Assembly (NCBI GenBank): GCA_001786575.1
Contig: MFRW01000005.1
Location: 33,085 to 97,084 of the forward strand
Reading direction: 5' to 3'
Source of the DNA: Candidatus Moranbacteria bacterium RIFCSPHIGHO2_01_FULL_55_24
Lineage (GTDB): Bacteria > Patescibacteria > Paceibacteria > Moranbacterales > UBA1568
Length of the DNA stretch: 64,000 nucleotides
Shown here piece after piece: positions 40,199 through 48,416 of the stretch (its first letter is position 1; the number at the start of each line of letters is the position of its first letter). Made by a program: the position numbers and the translations under genes. Under the pieces are notes generated by a model. The model ran no database searches and was not told where the DNA came from. It saw only the letters and a program-made list of their open reading frames with translations.

Positions 40199-40897
40199 AT
40201 GAACAGCACCGCTCTCATCAAAAGCGCTTGGGAGACCTTGAAGAAGCATATTTTTTTCGTGTGGATAGTCTTGGGAATCACCTGGGGCATCTCGCTTTTC
40301 TTCAGTCTTTTGGAAAAGAACTTCCAACACTCGGCGCTTGAGCCGTTCTTCGGGATACTCTCGTTCTTCGCCATGTTCTTTCTTCAGCTGGGATCGATCC
40401 ATATGTTCCTCCATCTGGTACGGACCGGCGAGGAACTGTCGCTGGAGCATCTCTTCTCGCAGAGAGAGATTTTCTGGAGGGCAATTCTCTCGAACATCCT
40501 CTATTATCTGATGGTGATTATCGGTTTGATTTTCCTCATCGTTCCCGGCATTTACCTCGGCCTTCGCTACTATTTCCTCTCATACGTCTTCGTGGACAAG
40601 AAAACCTCTATCGGAGAAGCGTTTTCCCAGAGCAGCAAATTGACAGAGGGGAAGAAGTGGGATCTGTTCGGTTTCTTCCTGCTGCTCATCGCCTTGAATA
40701 TCTTGGGAGCACTTCTCTTTCTCGTGGGTCTCGTCGTGACCATCCCGCTTACCACGCTTGCGATCGTCTACGCCTATGTTTCTCTGGCTGGCGGACCGAA
40801 AGAAGAGGAAAAGGTAGAAGAGGCCGAGCCGGCACCGAAAGAAGAAGTACTGCCAGAAGAGCCGGGAATAGGGCTCGAGTCGCCGGTGAAGATCTAA
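40199..40897 (+). CDS. DUF975-like polytopic membrane protein
   Basis: 232 aa. Roughly five to six hydrophobic helices lie between residues 15 and 195, followed by an acidic Pro/Glu tail (KEEEKVEEAEPAPKEEV). The repeated pattern of amphipathic loops with GKKWDLFGFFLLLIALNILG resembles DUF975/YciC-type integral membrane proteins. Function unknown. Its last 4 bp overlap the end of the convergent lamin-tail gene. Confidence 0.7.
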   Translation: MNSTALIKSAWETLKKHIFFVWIVLGITWGISLFFSLLEKNFQHSALEPFFGILSFFAMFFLQLGSIHMFLHLVRTGEELSLEHLFSQREIFWRAILSNILYYLMVIIGLIFLIVPGIYLGLRYYFLSYVFVDKKTSIGEAFSQSSKLTEGKKWDLFGFFLLLIALNILGALLFLVGLVVTIPLTTLAIVYAYVSLAGGPKEEEKVEEAEPAPKEEVLPEEPGIGLESPVKI

Positions 40898-42813
40898 CGG
40901 GTTTCGAGGCGGTTTATCAGAGCATTGAGCCTTTCATTGAGCGCTTCCAGAAGGAAACTTCCGGGAGCGCTTTTTGCATGTTCCACATCTGATACTCTTT
41001 CTGCCGCTTCCGGCTGATAGGAAACACCTTGAGGAAGCTTGAGGCCTGTACCGGAGGAGAGAAGCGCTTCAGGATTTTTGGTCCGGAACGGGTCGATCTC
41101 TATCCGGAGCACCGGTTCCATTTCTGGGGATTCTGCCGCTACTCCGAGGACGGCGCTCGTGAAACTTTCCTCGGAATCTTCAAGGCTTTCCTCCTGGGTC
41201 TCTTCAGTTGCTGCGAGCCGGACAGCATCCGAAGCGGCTCCCTTCTGCCAGCTCCAGCGTTTCTCGGCGTCTTTCACATATACGATACCTTCTTCGATAT
41301 TCTTTGCGGATGCGTAGCGTACCTTGTCTATGGTTTCGCCATTCGGTGCGCGGAGTTCGACACGACCTTTCTTGTTGGGGAGGGTAAAGAGAGCTGTTTC
41401 TCTGGTGAGGGTGATCTCGCTTTTCGGGCTGATGACGATATCCTCGCGGATAGGGTGATTCACGATTTTTTTCGAACTCGCTCCGGTCGCGATGCCGAAG
41501 CCTTTGAGATTCACCGATTTCTTCTCTTTGTTCTCTACGCGGAGCCATTCATTCTCGCTGTCCTTTCCTTCCGGGTTGGGGGCGATGGCGGTCAGGCGGA
41601 GCTTCGGCGGATCATAGGTTCCGATTTCTAGAGGGAACATCTCGACGGTCTCGTCCTGGCCATCGGAAACGGACAATCGGACCAGATAAGCGCCTTTTTT
41701 CTCGTACCTGTGTTCGGTTTTTTCTTTGTAGCTTTTGCGGCCATCTCCGAAATCCCAGACAACATTGAGCTTCCCTTCGTCAGGATCCTCGGCGCGCGCA
41801 TCGAAGAGTACCGGGATATCCACGTATCCTTTCCGCGGTACTTTCTCATGGGTTTCCGGAAGCGCGTTGTACCGGTTCGGCGCACCGGGCGTCGGGGTCC
41901 CTCCGCGCCAGCTTCCATCGAGGAAATTCAGGGAAACGCCTGCTCTGGTTTTCGTGTAAGCCATCCGATCAATCGGGTTTCCTGCCGGATCCGAGAGTAG
42001 GACGGTCTCATTGCTGTTATTCAAAGCGAAGGAGAAGTCTTTGCGCCAAATGACGAGGTAGCGCCCCGGTTCAAGTACGCTCCCGCTCGGGAAAACATAC
42101 TTGCCGGTTTTGGAAGCGTCCTTCAGGGTAAAGCCCGAAAGGTCGAGAGGAGCTTCGCTCGCAGAGTAGAGCTCGATGAATTCTTGCGAGCCCTCGTCTC
42201 CTTCCGGATCAGGAAGGATTTCGTTGATCCGGATGCCGGAGACATCTTGCGGTGCGGAAGGAATATCCTCCGGATCTTCCGGAGGGCAGCCGGAGCTTCC
42301 GGCGGGGGTCGGCGTACTCGAGAGGGACCAATCGAGCGTTTCGCGGTTACGGACGAGACTCTGGTTCGCGAGCGGGTTCGGCAGCGGCGCGTCTTTTCCC
42401 CAGGCCAGGGAATCGACGAGGGCCCCGCCTGATTTCTCCGGAGCGAAAAGAAGGAGAGCATAGTCTGAAGAGAGTGTCGCGCCGGTCGCAGTATCGGCAA
42501 GCGGGGCGAAGACTCCTTTGCTATTGGCCCAGAGGAAATATCCGCCGGGAGGGACGCAACTTCCCGCATCGAATACCTTGATGGAATTCTCGGTACCCTT
42601 GCTGTTCCGAGAACGGAGGCGGAATCCGGATATATCCGCAGCCGCTTCATTCGGATTATGAAGCTCGACGAAGTCATCGTCGCTCTTGCCTTGGCCTCCG
42701 GTTATATGGACTTCAGAGATGATTACGGGATTTCCGGCTGTGGCTGCTTGCGGCAGAAAGAAAAAAAGCAAAAAGAAGAAGATGTCCCTCCGCATACGTT
42801 TATTTTTCATCAT
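40894..42813 (-). CDS. Exported lamin-tail-domain / PKD protein
   Basis: 639 aa. The signal peptide ends near PQAATAG. A first lamin tail domain (LTD) begins with VIISEVHITGGQGKSDDDFVELHNPN (about residue 30), and a second with IRINEILPDPEGDEGSQEFIELYS (about 195). A PKD-type domain (VVWDFGDGRKSYKEKTEHRYEKKG) lies near 345. A third LTD begins with LRLTAIAPNPEGKDSENEWLRVEN (about 405). The tail is helical. LTDs are beta-sandwich modules found in secreted bacterial proteins, often with nucleases or surface proteins; no enzyme domain is visible here. Probably cell-surface or secreted. Confidence 0.85.
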   Translation of the reverse strand: MMKNKRMRRDIFFFLLFFFLPQAATAGNPVIISEVHITGGQGKSDDDFVELHNPNEAAADISGFRLRSRNSKGTENSIKVFDAGSCVPPGGYFLWANSKGVFAPLADTATGATLSSDYALLLFAPEKSGGALVDSLAWGKDAPLPNPLANQSLVRNRETLDWSLSSTPTPAGSSGCPPEDPEDIPSAPQDVSGIRINEILPDPEGDEGSQEFIELYSASEAPLDLSGFTLKDASKTGKYVFPSGSVLEPGRYLVIWRKDFSFALNNSNETVLLSDPAGNPIDRMAYTKTRAGVSLNFLDGSWRGGTPTPGAPNRYNALPETHEKVPRKGYVDIPVLFDARAEDPDEGKLNVVWDFGDGRKSYKEKTEHRYEKKGAYLVRLSVSDGQDETVEMFPLEIGTYDPPKLRLTAIAPNPEGKDSENEWLRVENKEKKSVNLKGFGIATGASSKKIVNHPIREDIVISPKSEITLTRETALFTLPNKKGRVELRAPNGETIDKVRYASAKNIEEGIVYVKDAEKRWSWQKGAASDAVRLAATEETQEESLEDSEESFTSAVLGVAAESPEMEPVLRIEIDPFRTKNPEALLSSGTGLKLPQGVSYQPEAAERVSDVEHAKSAPGSFLLEALNERLNALINRLETR

Positions 42814-42898
42814 AATAGCGCAAAGACGCTGAAAAAGCTTGCTTTGAAGCCAATTTTATGCTATTATAGGTATGTGAAGCTCTTAACAAAGCGGAAAT

Positions 42899-43240
42899 AT
42901 GCCGATTTTCGGTAAAAAGAAAAACGAAGAGACAGAAGAGGGAAGCGCCCTCGGCAAACTCCTTATCGGGGTTGTCACGACGTTCTTCTTCGGCCGCATC
43001 AGCAGTTTCTTCGCAGAGCTTCTGGAAACCGCGAAGGATGTGACGGATGAGTATATCCGTCGTCTCGTACGCAGTCTCACCCTTGCGATCGCCGCATTGA
43101 CCGGAGTCGTCTTCCTCTTGATCGGCGTCGCGCAGTACTTGAGCAGCCTCTATAGGCAGCCGGGAAGCGGTGAGATGATCGTCGGGGTGACGCTCCTCCT
43201 CATCTCGCTCGTATGGTTCTCCATTCCGGGAAGAAAATAA
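42899..43240 (+). CDS. Small holin-like membrane protein
   Basis: 113 aa. A charged N-terminus (GKKKNEETEEGS) is followed by an amphipathic stretch and two hydrophobic helices at about 62-84 and 92-109. The layout resembles the phage-holin-family/DUF1469 type small membrane proteins that many non-phage bacteria carry. No phage genes are nearby. An extended -10 box (TGC-TATTAT, 42859-42867) lies about 30 nt upstream. It is followed after 33 bp by another small membrane protein gene. Confidence 0.6.
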   Translation: MPIFGKKKNEETEEGSALGKLLIGVVTTFFFGRISSFFAELLETAKDVTDEYIRRLVRSLTLAIAALTGVVFLLIGVAQYLSSLYRQPGSGEMIVGVTLLLISLVWFSIPGRK

Positions 43241-43273
43241 GTAAAAATAATAATTTCATAATAGAAAAGCGTT

Positions 43274-43525
43274 ATGGCTATTCTGGGAAAGGCGACAGCT
43301 AAAGAAGTGAAGGACAAGGTGGCTTCTGAAATCGAGAAGAACAAGGCGAAGGCCGAAAAGGAAATCGCAAAAGTACGGAAACAAGTCGAGGCAACTATCA
43401 AGAAGACCGACGACTATATCAAAAAGAACCCGGAAAAAGCCGCTCTCATCTCGGCTGGTATCGGCGCCGCGCTCGGTGCTGCGACCGCTCTCCTTCTCGG
43501 AGGCAATAACAAGAAGAAGCGCTAA
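43274..43525 (+). CDS. Small coiled-coil/membrane protein (ElaB/YtxH type)
   Basis: 83 aa. A Lys/Glu-rich coiled coil (residues 1-50) is followed by one glycine-rich hydrophobic segment (ALISAGIGAALGAATALLLGG) and a basic tail. The pattern resembles DUF883/ElaB or YtxH stress-type proteins. Probably membrane-tethered; function unknown. Terminator follows. Confidence 0.6.
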   Translation: MAILGKATAKEVKDKVASEIEKNKAKAEKEIAKVRKQVEATIKKTDDYIKKNPEKAALISAGIGAALGAATALLLGGNNKKKR

Positions 43526-43543
43526 ACATCCTCTGATTTTCTC

Positions 43544-43576
43544 AAACCCCCTCATAAACCAGGGGGTTTTCTTTTT
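43544..43576 (+). terminator. Intrinsic terminator
   Basis: AAACCCCCT / AGGGGGTTT perfect 9-bp stem, eight-base loop, T-rich tract. It lies directly upstream of the -10 box of the amidase gene. Confidence 0.9.
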
Positions 43577-43581
43577 CGCGG

Positions 43582-43587
43582 TATACT
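43582..43587 (+). promoter_or_regulatory. -10 box giving a leaderless amidase mRNA
   Basis: TATACT at 43582-43587. Standard spacing places +1 at 43594, the A of the ATG. No good -35 and no extended TG; the upstream region is the terminator. Confidence 0.5.
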
Positions 43588-43593
43588 AGGGAT

Positions 43594-44361
43594 ATGCAAA
43601 AGAAAGTTACTGTCATTCTCGGAAGCGTCGTTTCTCTCGCCGTTCTTGCGGCGGGCGGCTTCTTTCTCTTCTCCGGTGCGCGGCAAGGGAAGGCGCTGGT
43701 CTATGAGAATACTTCTGGAGGCTTGGAAACAGAGGTCGCAGAAGCGGAAGACAGCGGAGCGGAAGAGGAGAAGGCTCTGCCTGCGGAAGCAGTAGAATCA
43801 GTTTCGAAAAAAGATGAGGCGAAGACCGAAGAAAGCGCGCCGCCTTCAGTTGAGGAAAACGTAAAGGAAACGCAGCCGGCTTCCCGAAATGGGGCCAAAC
43901 CGTCCATTACTGACCGCCTTATGCATTCCGGGTTTTCTTCGAAAAGCGGCCGCTCGATCGATACGATCGTCCTTCATTCCTCGTATGACGCGCTCGGGAA
44001 TGACCCGTATTCGGTGTCGGGGCTCATCAAGGAATATGAAGAGTACGGCGTGAGCGCGCATTACCTCGTTGATCGCAAGGGGAACATCTACCGGCTGGTG
44101 AAGGAGGAGAACGTCAGCTATCATGCGGGCGTGAGCAAGATGTCAGATGGCCGGACCGATGTGAACGGCTTCTCGCTCGGGATCGAGCTCATGAACCAGA
44201 TGGACGGGAATTACACGGATGCCCAGTATCAGGCGGTAAACAGGCTGGTCGCCTGGCTCAAAAGCGAGTATCCGATACGGCATGTGGTCGGGCATGATGA
44301 TATCGCGCCGGACAGAAAGAGTGATCCGTGGAATTTCGATTGGAAGAAACTGAAGAAATAA
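43594..44361 (+). CDS. N-acetylmuramoyl-L-alanine amidase (Amidase_2 type)
   Basis: 255 aa. A membrane anchor or signal helix (residues ~5-28) is followed by an acidic Ala/Glu linker to about 100 and the amidase domain. Likely zinc ligands are His in TIVLHSSYDA, His in SYHAG and Asp in the closing segment VGHDDIAPDRKSDPW. SAHYLVDRKGNIYRLV is also characteristic. The enzyme cuts the amide bond between muramic acid and the stem peptide of peptidoglycan, outside the membrane. It probably acts in wall remodelling. Confidence 0.9.
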   Translation: MQKKVTVILGSVVSLAVLAAGGFFLFSGARQGKALVYENTSGGLETEVAEAEDSGAEEEKALPAEAVESVSKKDEAKTEESAPPSVEENVKETQPASRNGAKPSITDRLMHSGFSSKSGRSIDTIVLHSSYDALGNDPYSVSGLIKEYEEYGVSAHYLVDRKGNIYRLVKEENVSYHAGVSKMSDGRTDVNGFSLGIELMNQMDGNYTDAQYQAVNRLVAWLKSEYPIRHVVGHDDIAPDRKSDPWNFDWKKLKK

Positions 44362-44362
44362 T

Positions 44363-44671
44363 ATGGCTTATATTTTCGAACTTTCCGTAAATCAGGATCG
44401 CTCCAGTCTCGAGCTCGTGCAGGACGGAGAGAGCGTGGCCCGGAGGGAATGGAAGGAAGAACGCGACATGGGGCGACAGCTCCTGGAAGCGCTCCAGGGC
44501 ATCTTGGAAGAGACTGGTATCGCTCCGGACCAGGTAGAGACATTCCGGATAAGCGGGGAAACCCCCGAGAACTTCACTTCGCGGCGTATTGCCGAAACGG
44601 TCGCCCGGGTGTATACTTTCGCTGTGACATCCAAAGAATCCGCCGGAAGTCCAAAACCCGAAGGCACGTGA
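44363..44671 (+). CDS. Short TsaB-like protein
   Basis: 102 aa, starting 1 bp after the amidase stop. The sequence LLEALQGILEETGIAPDQVETFRISGETPENFTSRRIAETVARVYTFA follows the order of the TsaB core (helix, short strand, then GPGSFTGLRIG followed by a helix). However, GPGSF is replaced by GETPENF and only the N-terminal half of the roughly 220-aa family is present. TsaB is the non-catalytic partner of TsaD in making t6A at tRNA position 37. I regard this as a reduced TsaB relative, with an unrelated protein as the alternative. Confidence 0.5.
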   Translation: MAYIFELSVNQDRSSLELVQDGESVARREWKEERDMGRQLLEALQGILEETGIAPDQVETFRISGETPENFTSRRIAETVARVYTFAVTSKESAGSPKPEGT

Positions 44672-44739
44672 TGTTTCACCCTCTATAAAAAGAAAAAAAT
44701 CCCCAAAAAAGCGTAACAGCTTTGTTTTTTGCATTACAT

Positions 44740-44768
44740 TTGACAAGCTTGACAAGGGCTGTTACAAT
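44740..44768 (+). promoter_or_regulatory. rpoBC promoter
   Basis: TTGACA (44740-44745), 17 bp, TACAAT (44763-44768). A second TTGACA within the spacer is wrongly placed. Start near 44775, so the leader is about 205 nt. Confidence 0.82.
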
Positions 44769-44774
44769 CCCAAC

Positions 44775-44979
44775 ACTTGTTTTGAAGAAGTGGCTGACTT
44801 TTGGAAGCATCCGGAGCGCTCTCTACTCCTGTCCCTGTCCTCCGAAAGCTAATATTTTCCAAGCAGAATGGAGCGAAACTTCGCCCAGAGAACAATTAAA
44901 TAGTTTATCCGGTAATCTCACGGACCCTACTTGTTTCAATCTTGGCTGAAGCAAGGAGTGCACATGTGAGTGTCTTTTT
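44775..44979 (+). promoter_or_regulatory. rpoB leader with a start-stop codon pair
   Basis: The 309-bp gap before rpoB holds the promoter and this leader. No terminator is seen in it. AAGGAG (44953-44958) sits 5 nt before ATG-TGA (44964-44969), a two-codon open frame. The rpoB ATG at 44980 is 21 nt from that ribosome-binding site and has none of its own. Several short inverted repeats are present but none is strong. Confidence 0.45.
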
Positions 44980-47900
44980 ATGTCTACAGCACAGAAAGCG
45001 CTGCGAGTGAAAGATTCCTTTAGTAAAGAGTCATCTCTCGCAAAACGTCGGTTTTTCAATAATCGTATTACGGTGTCCCTTCCGGACCTCATCGAGGTGC
45101 AGAAGGACTCGTACCAGTGGTTCTGGGACAAGGGCTTGAAGGAGCTCTTGGCCGAGATCAATCCGATCGCGGATTTCACCGGAAAAGACCTGGAGCTCAA
45201 GCTCTCCGACTACTATTTGGACGAACCCAAATACAGCGCTCTCGTTGCCAAGAATAAGAATATCTCCTACGAAGCCCCGCTGCGCGCCAAGGCCCAGCTC
45301 ATCATGAAGACGACCGGCGAGGTAAAGGAGCAGGAGATCTACCTCGGAGATTTCCCGCTCATGACCGAGCGCGGCACCTTCATCATAAACGGCGTCGAAC
45401 GCGTCGTCGTCTCCCAGCTGATCCGCTCCCCGGGAGTCTTCTTTACTATGGAATATCAGAAGGGCAAGAAGCTCTTCGGCGCGAAAATCATCCCGAACCG
45501 CGGTGCCTGGCTCGAGATCGAGACCGACCTCGACGGCGTGATTTCCGTGAAGATCGACCGCAAGCGCAAGCTTCCGATCACGGCCCTCTTCAAGGCATTC
45601 GGCTACGATGAGAAGCGCATCCGCAAGGAATTCGCCGATGACGATAACGGAGCGACCAAATATATCGAGACAACCCTCATGAAGGACCCGTCCAGCAATC
45701 AGGGCGAGGCCTACCGCGAGGTCTACAAGAGACTGCGCCCAGGGGATCTGGCGACCGAAGAGAACGCCAAGCAGATGATCGATGCCATGTTCTTCAACTT
45801 CGAGCGCTATGACTTCGGCTCTGTCGGACGTTACCGCCTGAACCAGCGTTTGAGCGTGGAACGTGAAGACAAGGAAGAGAACCGCATCCTCAATGTGGAT
45901 GATTTGGTATTGATCGTGAAAGAAGTCATCCGTCTGAACAATGATCCGGAAGGCCGCGCCGATGACATCGACCACTTGGGGAACCGCCGCGTGCGCGCCG
46001 TGGGCGAGCTCATCCAGAACAAGCTCCGCGTCGGTCTCTACCGCATGGTGCGGAACATCAAAGACCGTATGTCGACCTGCGACCCGGACACCGTCGTTCC
46101 GGGCCAGCTCATCAACCCGCGCCCGGTCGCTGCGAGCGTCAAGGAATTCTTCTCGAGCTCCCAGCTTTCGCAGTTCATGGACCAGGTGAATCCGCTTGCC
46201 GAGCTTGAGCACAAGCGCCGCTTGTCGGCGATGGGTCCGGGCGGTCTGACCCGCGAGCGCGCCGGCTTCGAAGTCCGCGACGTGCACCACTCACACTACG
46301 GCCGCATCTGTCCGATCGAGACTCCGGAAGGACCGAACATCGGTCTCGTCGGCCACTTGGCGACGTATGCCCGCGTCAATGAATACGGCTTCCTCGAAAC
46401 CCCGTACCTTATCGTAAAGAAAGAAGTCGCTGCCAAGAAAGAAGAGCTGGAGAACCGCATCCTTGCCGAAGCGGTTGCCGGCTTCAAGACAGGAGAGAAG
46501 CTGACCGCAGAAACGGCCAAGAAGGTCGCTGACGCCAAGAAAGGCGAGACCGTGAAGGTCCTCCCGTTCGTGACGCTCGACATCGAATACTTAAACGCCA
46601 TCGTCGAAGACCGGAAGATCATCGCGCACGCCGGCATCACGCTTGACGAGCACCGGAACGTTACCGAGCCTATGGTTGAGGCTCGCGTGAAGGGGCACCC
46701 GGAAACCATCGAAGCCGAATCTCTCGACTTCATCGATGTTTCCGTGAAGCAGTGTATCTCTATCGCGACCGCGCTCATCCCGTTCCTCGAGCACGATGAT
46801 GCGAACCGCGCCCTCATGGGATCGAACATGCAGCGCCAGGCTGTTTCCTGCGTCGTTCCGGAATCTCCGATCGTCGGAACCGGTATCGAAGACAAGGCGG
46901 CCCGCGATTCCGGACAGGTCGTGCTTGCGACTGAAGCCGGCGAGGTCATCGCCGTCGACGGCAACAAAGTCATCGTCCGCTCCAAGGCTCCGGCCGGCGC
47001 GAAGAAAGAGCACATCGACCACGAATACGGACTTCAGACCTTCGAGAAGTCGAACGCGTTCACTTCCATGAATCAGATCCCGCGCGTCGCGAAGGGCCAG
47101 AAAGTAGCGAAGGGAGACCTCCTTGCTGACGGCGCTTCGACCGATCACGGCGAATTGGCGCTCGGCCAGAACATGGTCGTCGCCTTCGTCCCATGGGACG
47201 GTTACAACTTCGAAGACGCTATCATCGTTTCCGAACGCGTCGTTCAGAAGGACCGCTGGAGCTCGATCCACATCGAAGATTTCTCTATCGATGTGCGTGA
47301 CACCAAGCTCGGTCCGGAAGTCGTGACTCGCGATATCCCGAACATCGGCGAAGACCGCCTGAAGAATCTCGACGAATCCGGCATCATCCGCATCGGCGCC
47401 GAGGTCTCTTCCGGTGACATCCTCGTCGGCAAGATCACCCCGAAAGGCGAGGGCGACCTCACCGCGGAAGAGCGCTTGCTCCGCGTGATCTTCGGCGAGA
47501 AGTCCCGCGATGTCAAAGACTCTTCTCTCTACCTCCCGCACGGCGAGCACGGCAAAGTGGTGGATGTGAAGATCTTCTCCCGCGAGCGCGGCGACAAGCT
47601 CCCGATGGGTGTCTTCCAGCAGATCCAGGTATCCGTAGCCCAGATGCGCAAGATCTCTGTCGGTGACAAGCTTGCCGGACGCCACGGAAACAAGGGTGTC
47701 ATCTCTATCATCGCCTCCGTCGAAGATATGCCGTACCTGCCGGACGGAACTCCGGTCGACATCATCTTGAATCCGCTCGGTGTCGCTTCCCGTATGAACA
47801 TCGGCCAGATCCTGGAAACCCATCTCGGATGGGCCGCCAAGGAGCTCGGCTACAAAGTCGCGAGCTCGTCTCTCGACGGTGTCTCGGAAGATGATATCAA

Positions 47901-48384
47901 GGGAGAGCTCAAGAAAGCAGGGCTTCCGGAAAACGGCAAGATCCGCCTCGTCAACGGCAAGACCGGCGAAGCCTACGATAACGAGTCCACGGTCGGCGTC
48001 ATGTACATCATGAAGCTCAATCACTTGATCGAAGACAAGATCCACATGCGCTCGATCGGTCCGTACTCGCTCATCACCCAGCAGCCGCTCGGCGGTAAGG
48101 CGCAGTTCGGAGGCCAGCGCTTCGGTGAAATGGAAGTATGGGCGCTCGAAGGTTATGGCGCCGCCTACACACTGCAAGAAATGCTCACAATCAAGTCCGA
48201 TGATGTATTGGGCCGTTCCAAGGCCTATGAGTCGATCATCAAGGGCGAGCCGATCAAGAGTCCGAATCTCCCAGCTTCCTTCCACGTGCTCGTGAACGAG
48301 CTCAAGGGCCTGTGCCTCAATGTGGAACTGAAGGGGGCGAAGACAGAGGTACTCGACGAACACGGGGATATCGAAACTGTCTAA
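44980..48384 (+). CDS. rpoB: RNA polymerase beta subunit
   Basis: 1134 aa, short beside E. coli (1342) and near the length of compact bacterial beta subunits. Conserved landmarks include the rifampicin-region stretch (SSQLSQFMDQVNPLAELEHKRRLSAMGPGGLTRERAGFEVRDVHHSHYGRICPIETPEGPNIGL), GQNMVVAFVPWDGYNFEDAI, GDKLAGRHGNKGV and the C-terminal QPLGGKAQFGGQRFGEMEVWALEGYGAA. The first is the binding pocket for rifamycins and looks sensitive-type (Q, D, H, S positions kept). It is followed after 32 bp by rpoC. Confidence 0.98.
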   Translation: MSTAQKALRVKDSFSKESSLAKRRFFNNRITVSLPDLIEVQKDSYQWFWDKGLKELLAEINPIADFTGKDLELKLSDYYLDEPKYSALVAKNKNISYEAPLRAKAQLIMKTTGEVKEQEIYLGDFPLMTERGTFIINGVERVVVSQLIRSPGVFFTMEYQKGKKLFGAKIIPNRGAWLEIETDLDGVISVKIDRKRKLPITALFKAFGYDEKRIRKEFADDDNGATKYIETTLMKDPSSNQGEAYREVYKRLRPGDLATEENAKQMIDAMFFNFERYDFGSVGRYRLNQRLSVEREDKEENRILNVDDLVLIVKEVIRLNNDPEGRADDIDHLGNRRVRAVGELIQNKLRVGLYRMVRNIKDRMSTCDPDTVVPGQLINPRPVAASVKEFFSSSQLSQFMDQVNPLAELEHKRRLSAMGPGGLTRERAGFEVRDVHHSHYGRICPIETPEGPNIGLVGHLATYARVNEYGFLETPYLIVKKEVAAKKEELENRILAEAVAGFKTGEKLTAETAKKVADAKKGETVKVLPFVTLDIEYLNAIVEDRKIIAHAGITLDEHRNVTEPMVEARVKGHPETIEAESLDFIDVSVKQCISIATALIPFLEHDDANRALMGSNMQRQAVSCVVPESPIVGTGIEDKAARDSGQVVLATEAGEVIAVDGNKVIVRSKAPAGAKKEHIDHEYGLQTFEKSNAFTSMNQIPRVAKGQKVAKGDLLADGASTDHGELALGQNMVVAFVPWDGYNFEDAIIVSERVVQKDRWSSIHIEDFSIDVRDTKLGPEVVTRDIPNIGEDRLKNLDESGIIRIGAEVSSGDILVGKITPKGEGDLTAEERLLRVIFGEKSRDVKDSSLYLPHGEHGKVVDVKIFSRERGDKLPMGVFQQIQVSVAQMRKISVGDKLAGRHGNKGVISIIASVEDMPYLPDGTPVDIILNPLGVASRMNIGQILETHLGWAAKELGYKVASSSLDGVSEDDIKGELKKAGLPENGKIRLVNGKTGEAYDNESTVGVMYIMKLNHLIEDKIHMRSIGPYSLITQQPLGGKAQFGGQRFGEMEVWALEGYGAAYTLQEMLTIKSDDVLGRSKAYESIIKGEPIKSPNLPASFHVLVNELKGLCLNVELKGAKTEVLDEHGDIETV

Positions 48385-48416
48385 ATCCTTCTTTCTCACT
48401 TGATTACAACAATCTT

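Noticed and set aside
42899..43240. Prophage remnant suggested by a holin-like protein
   Set aside because: No integrase, capsid or lysis genes nearby; such small membrane proteins are common outside phages.
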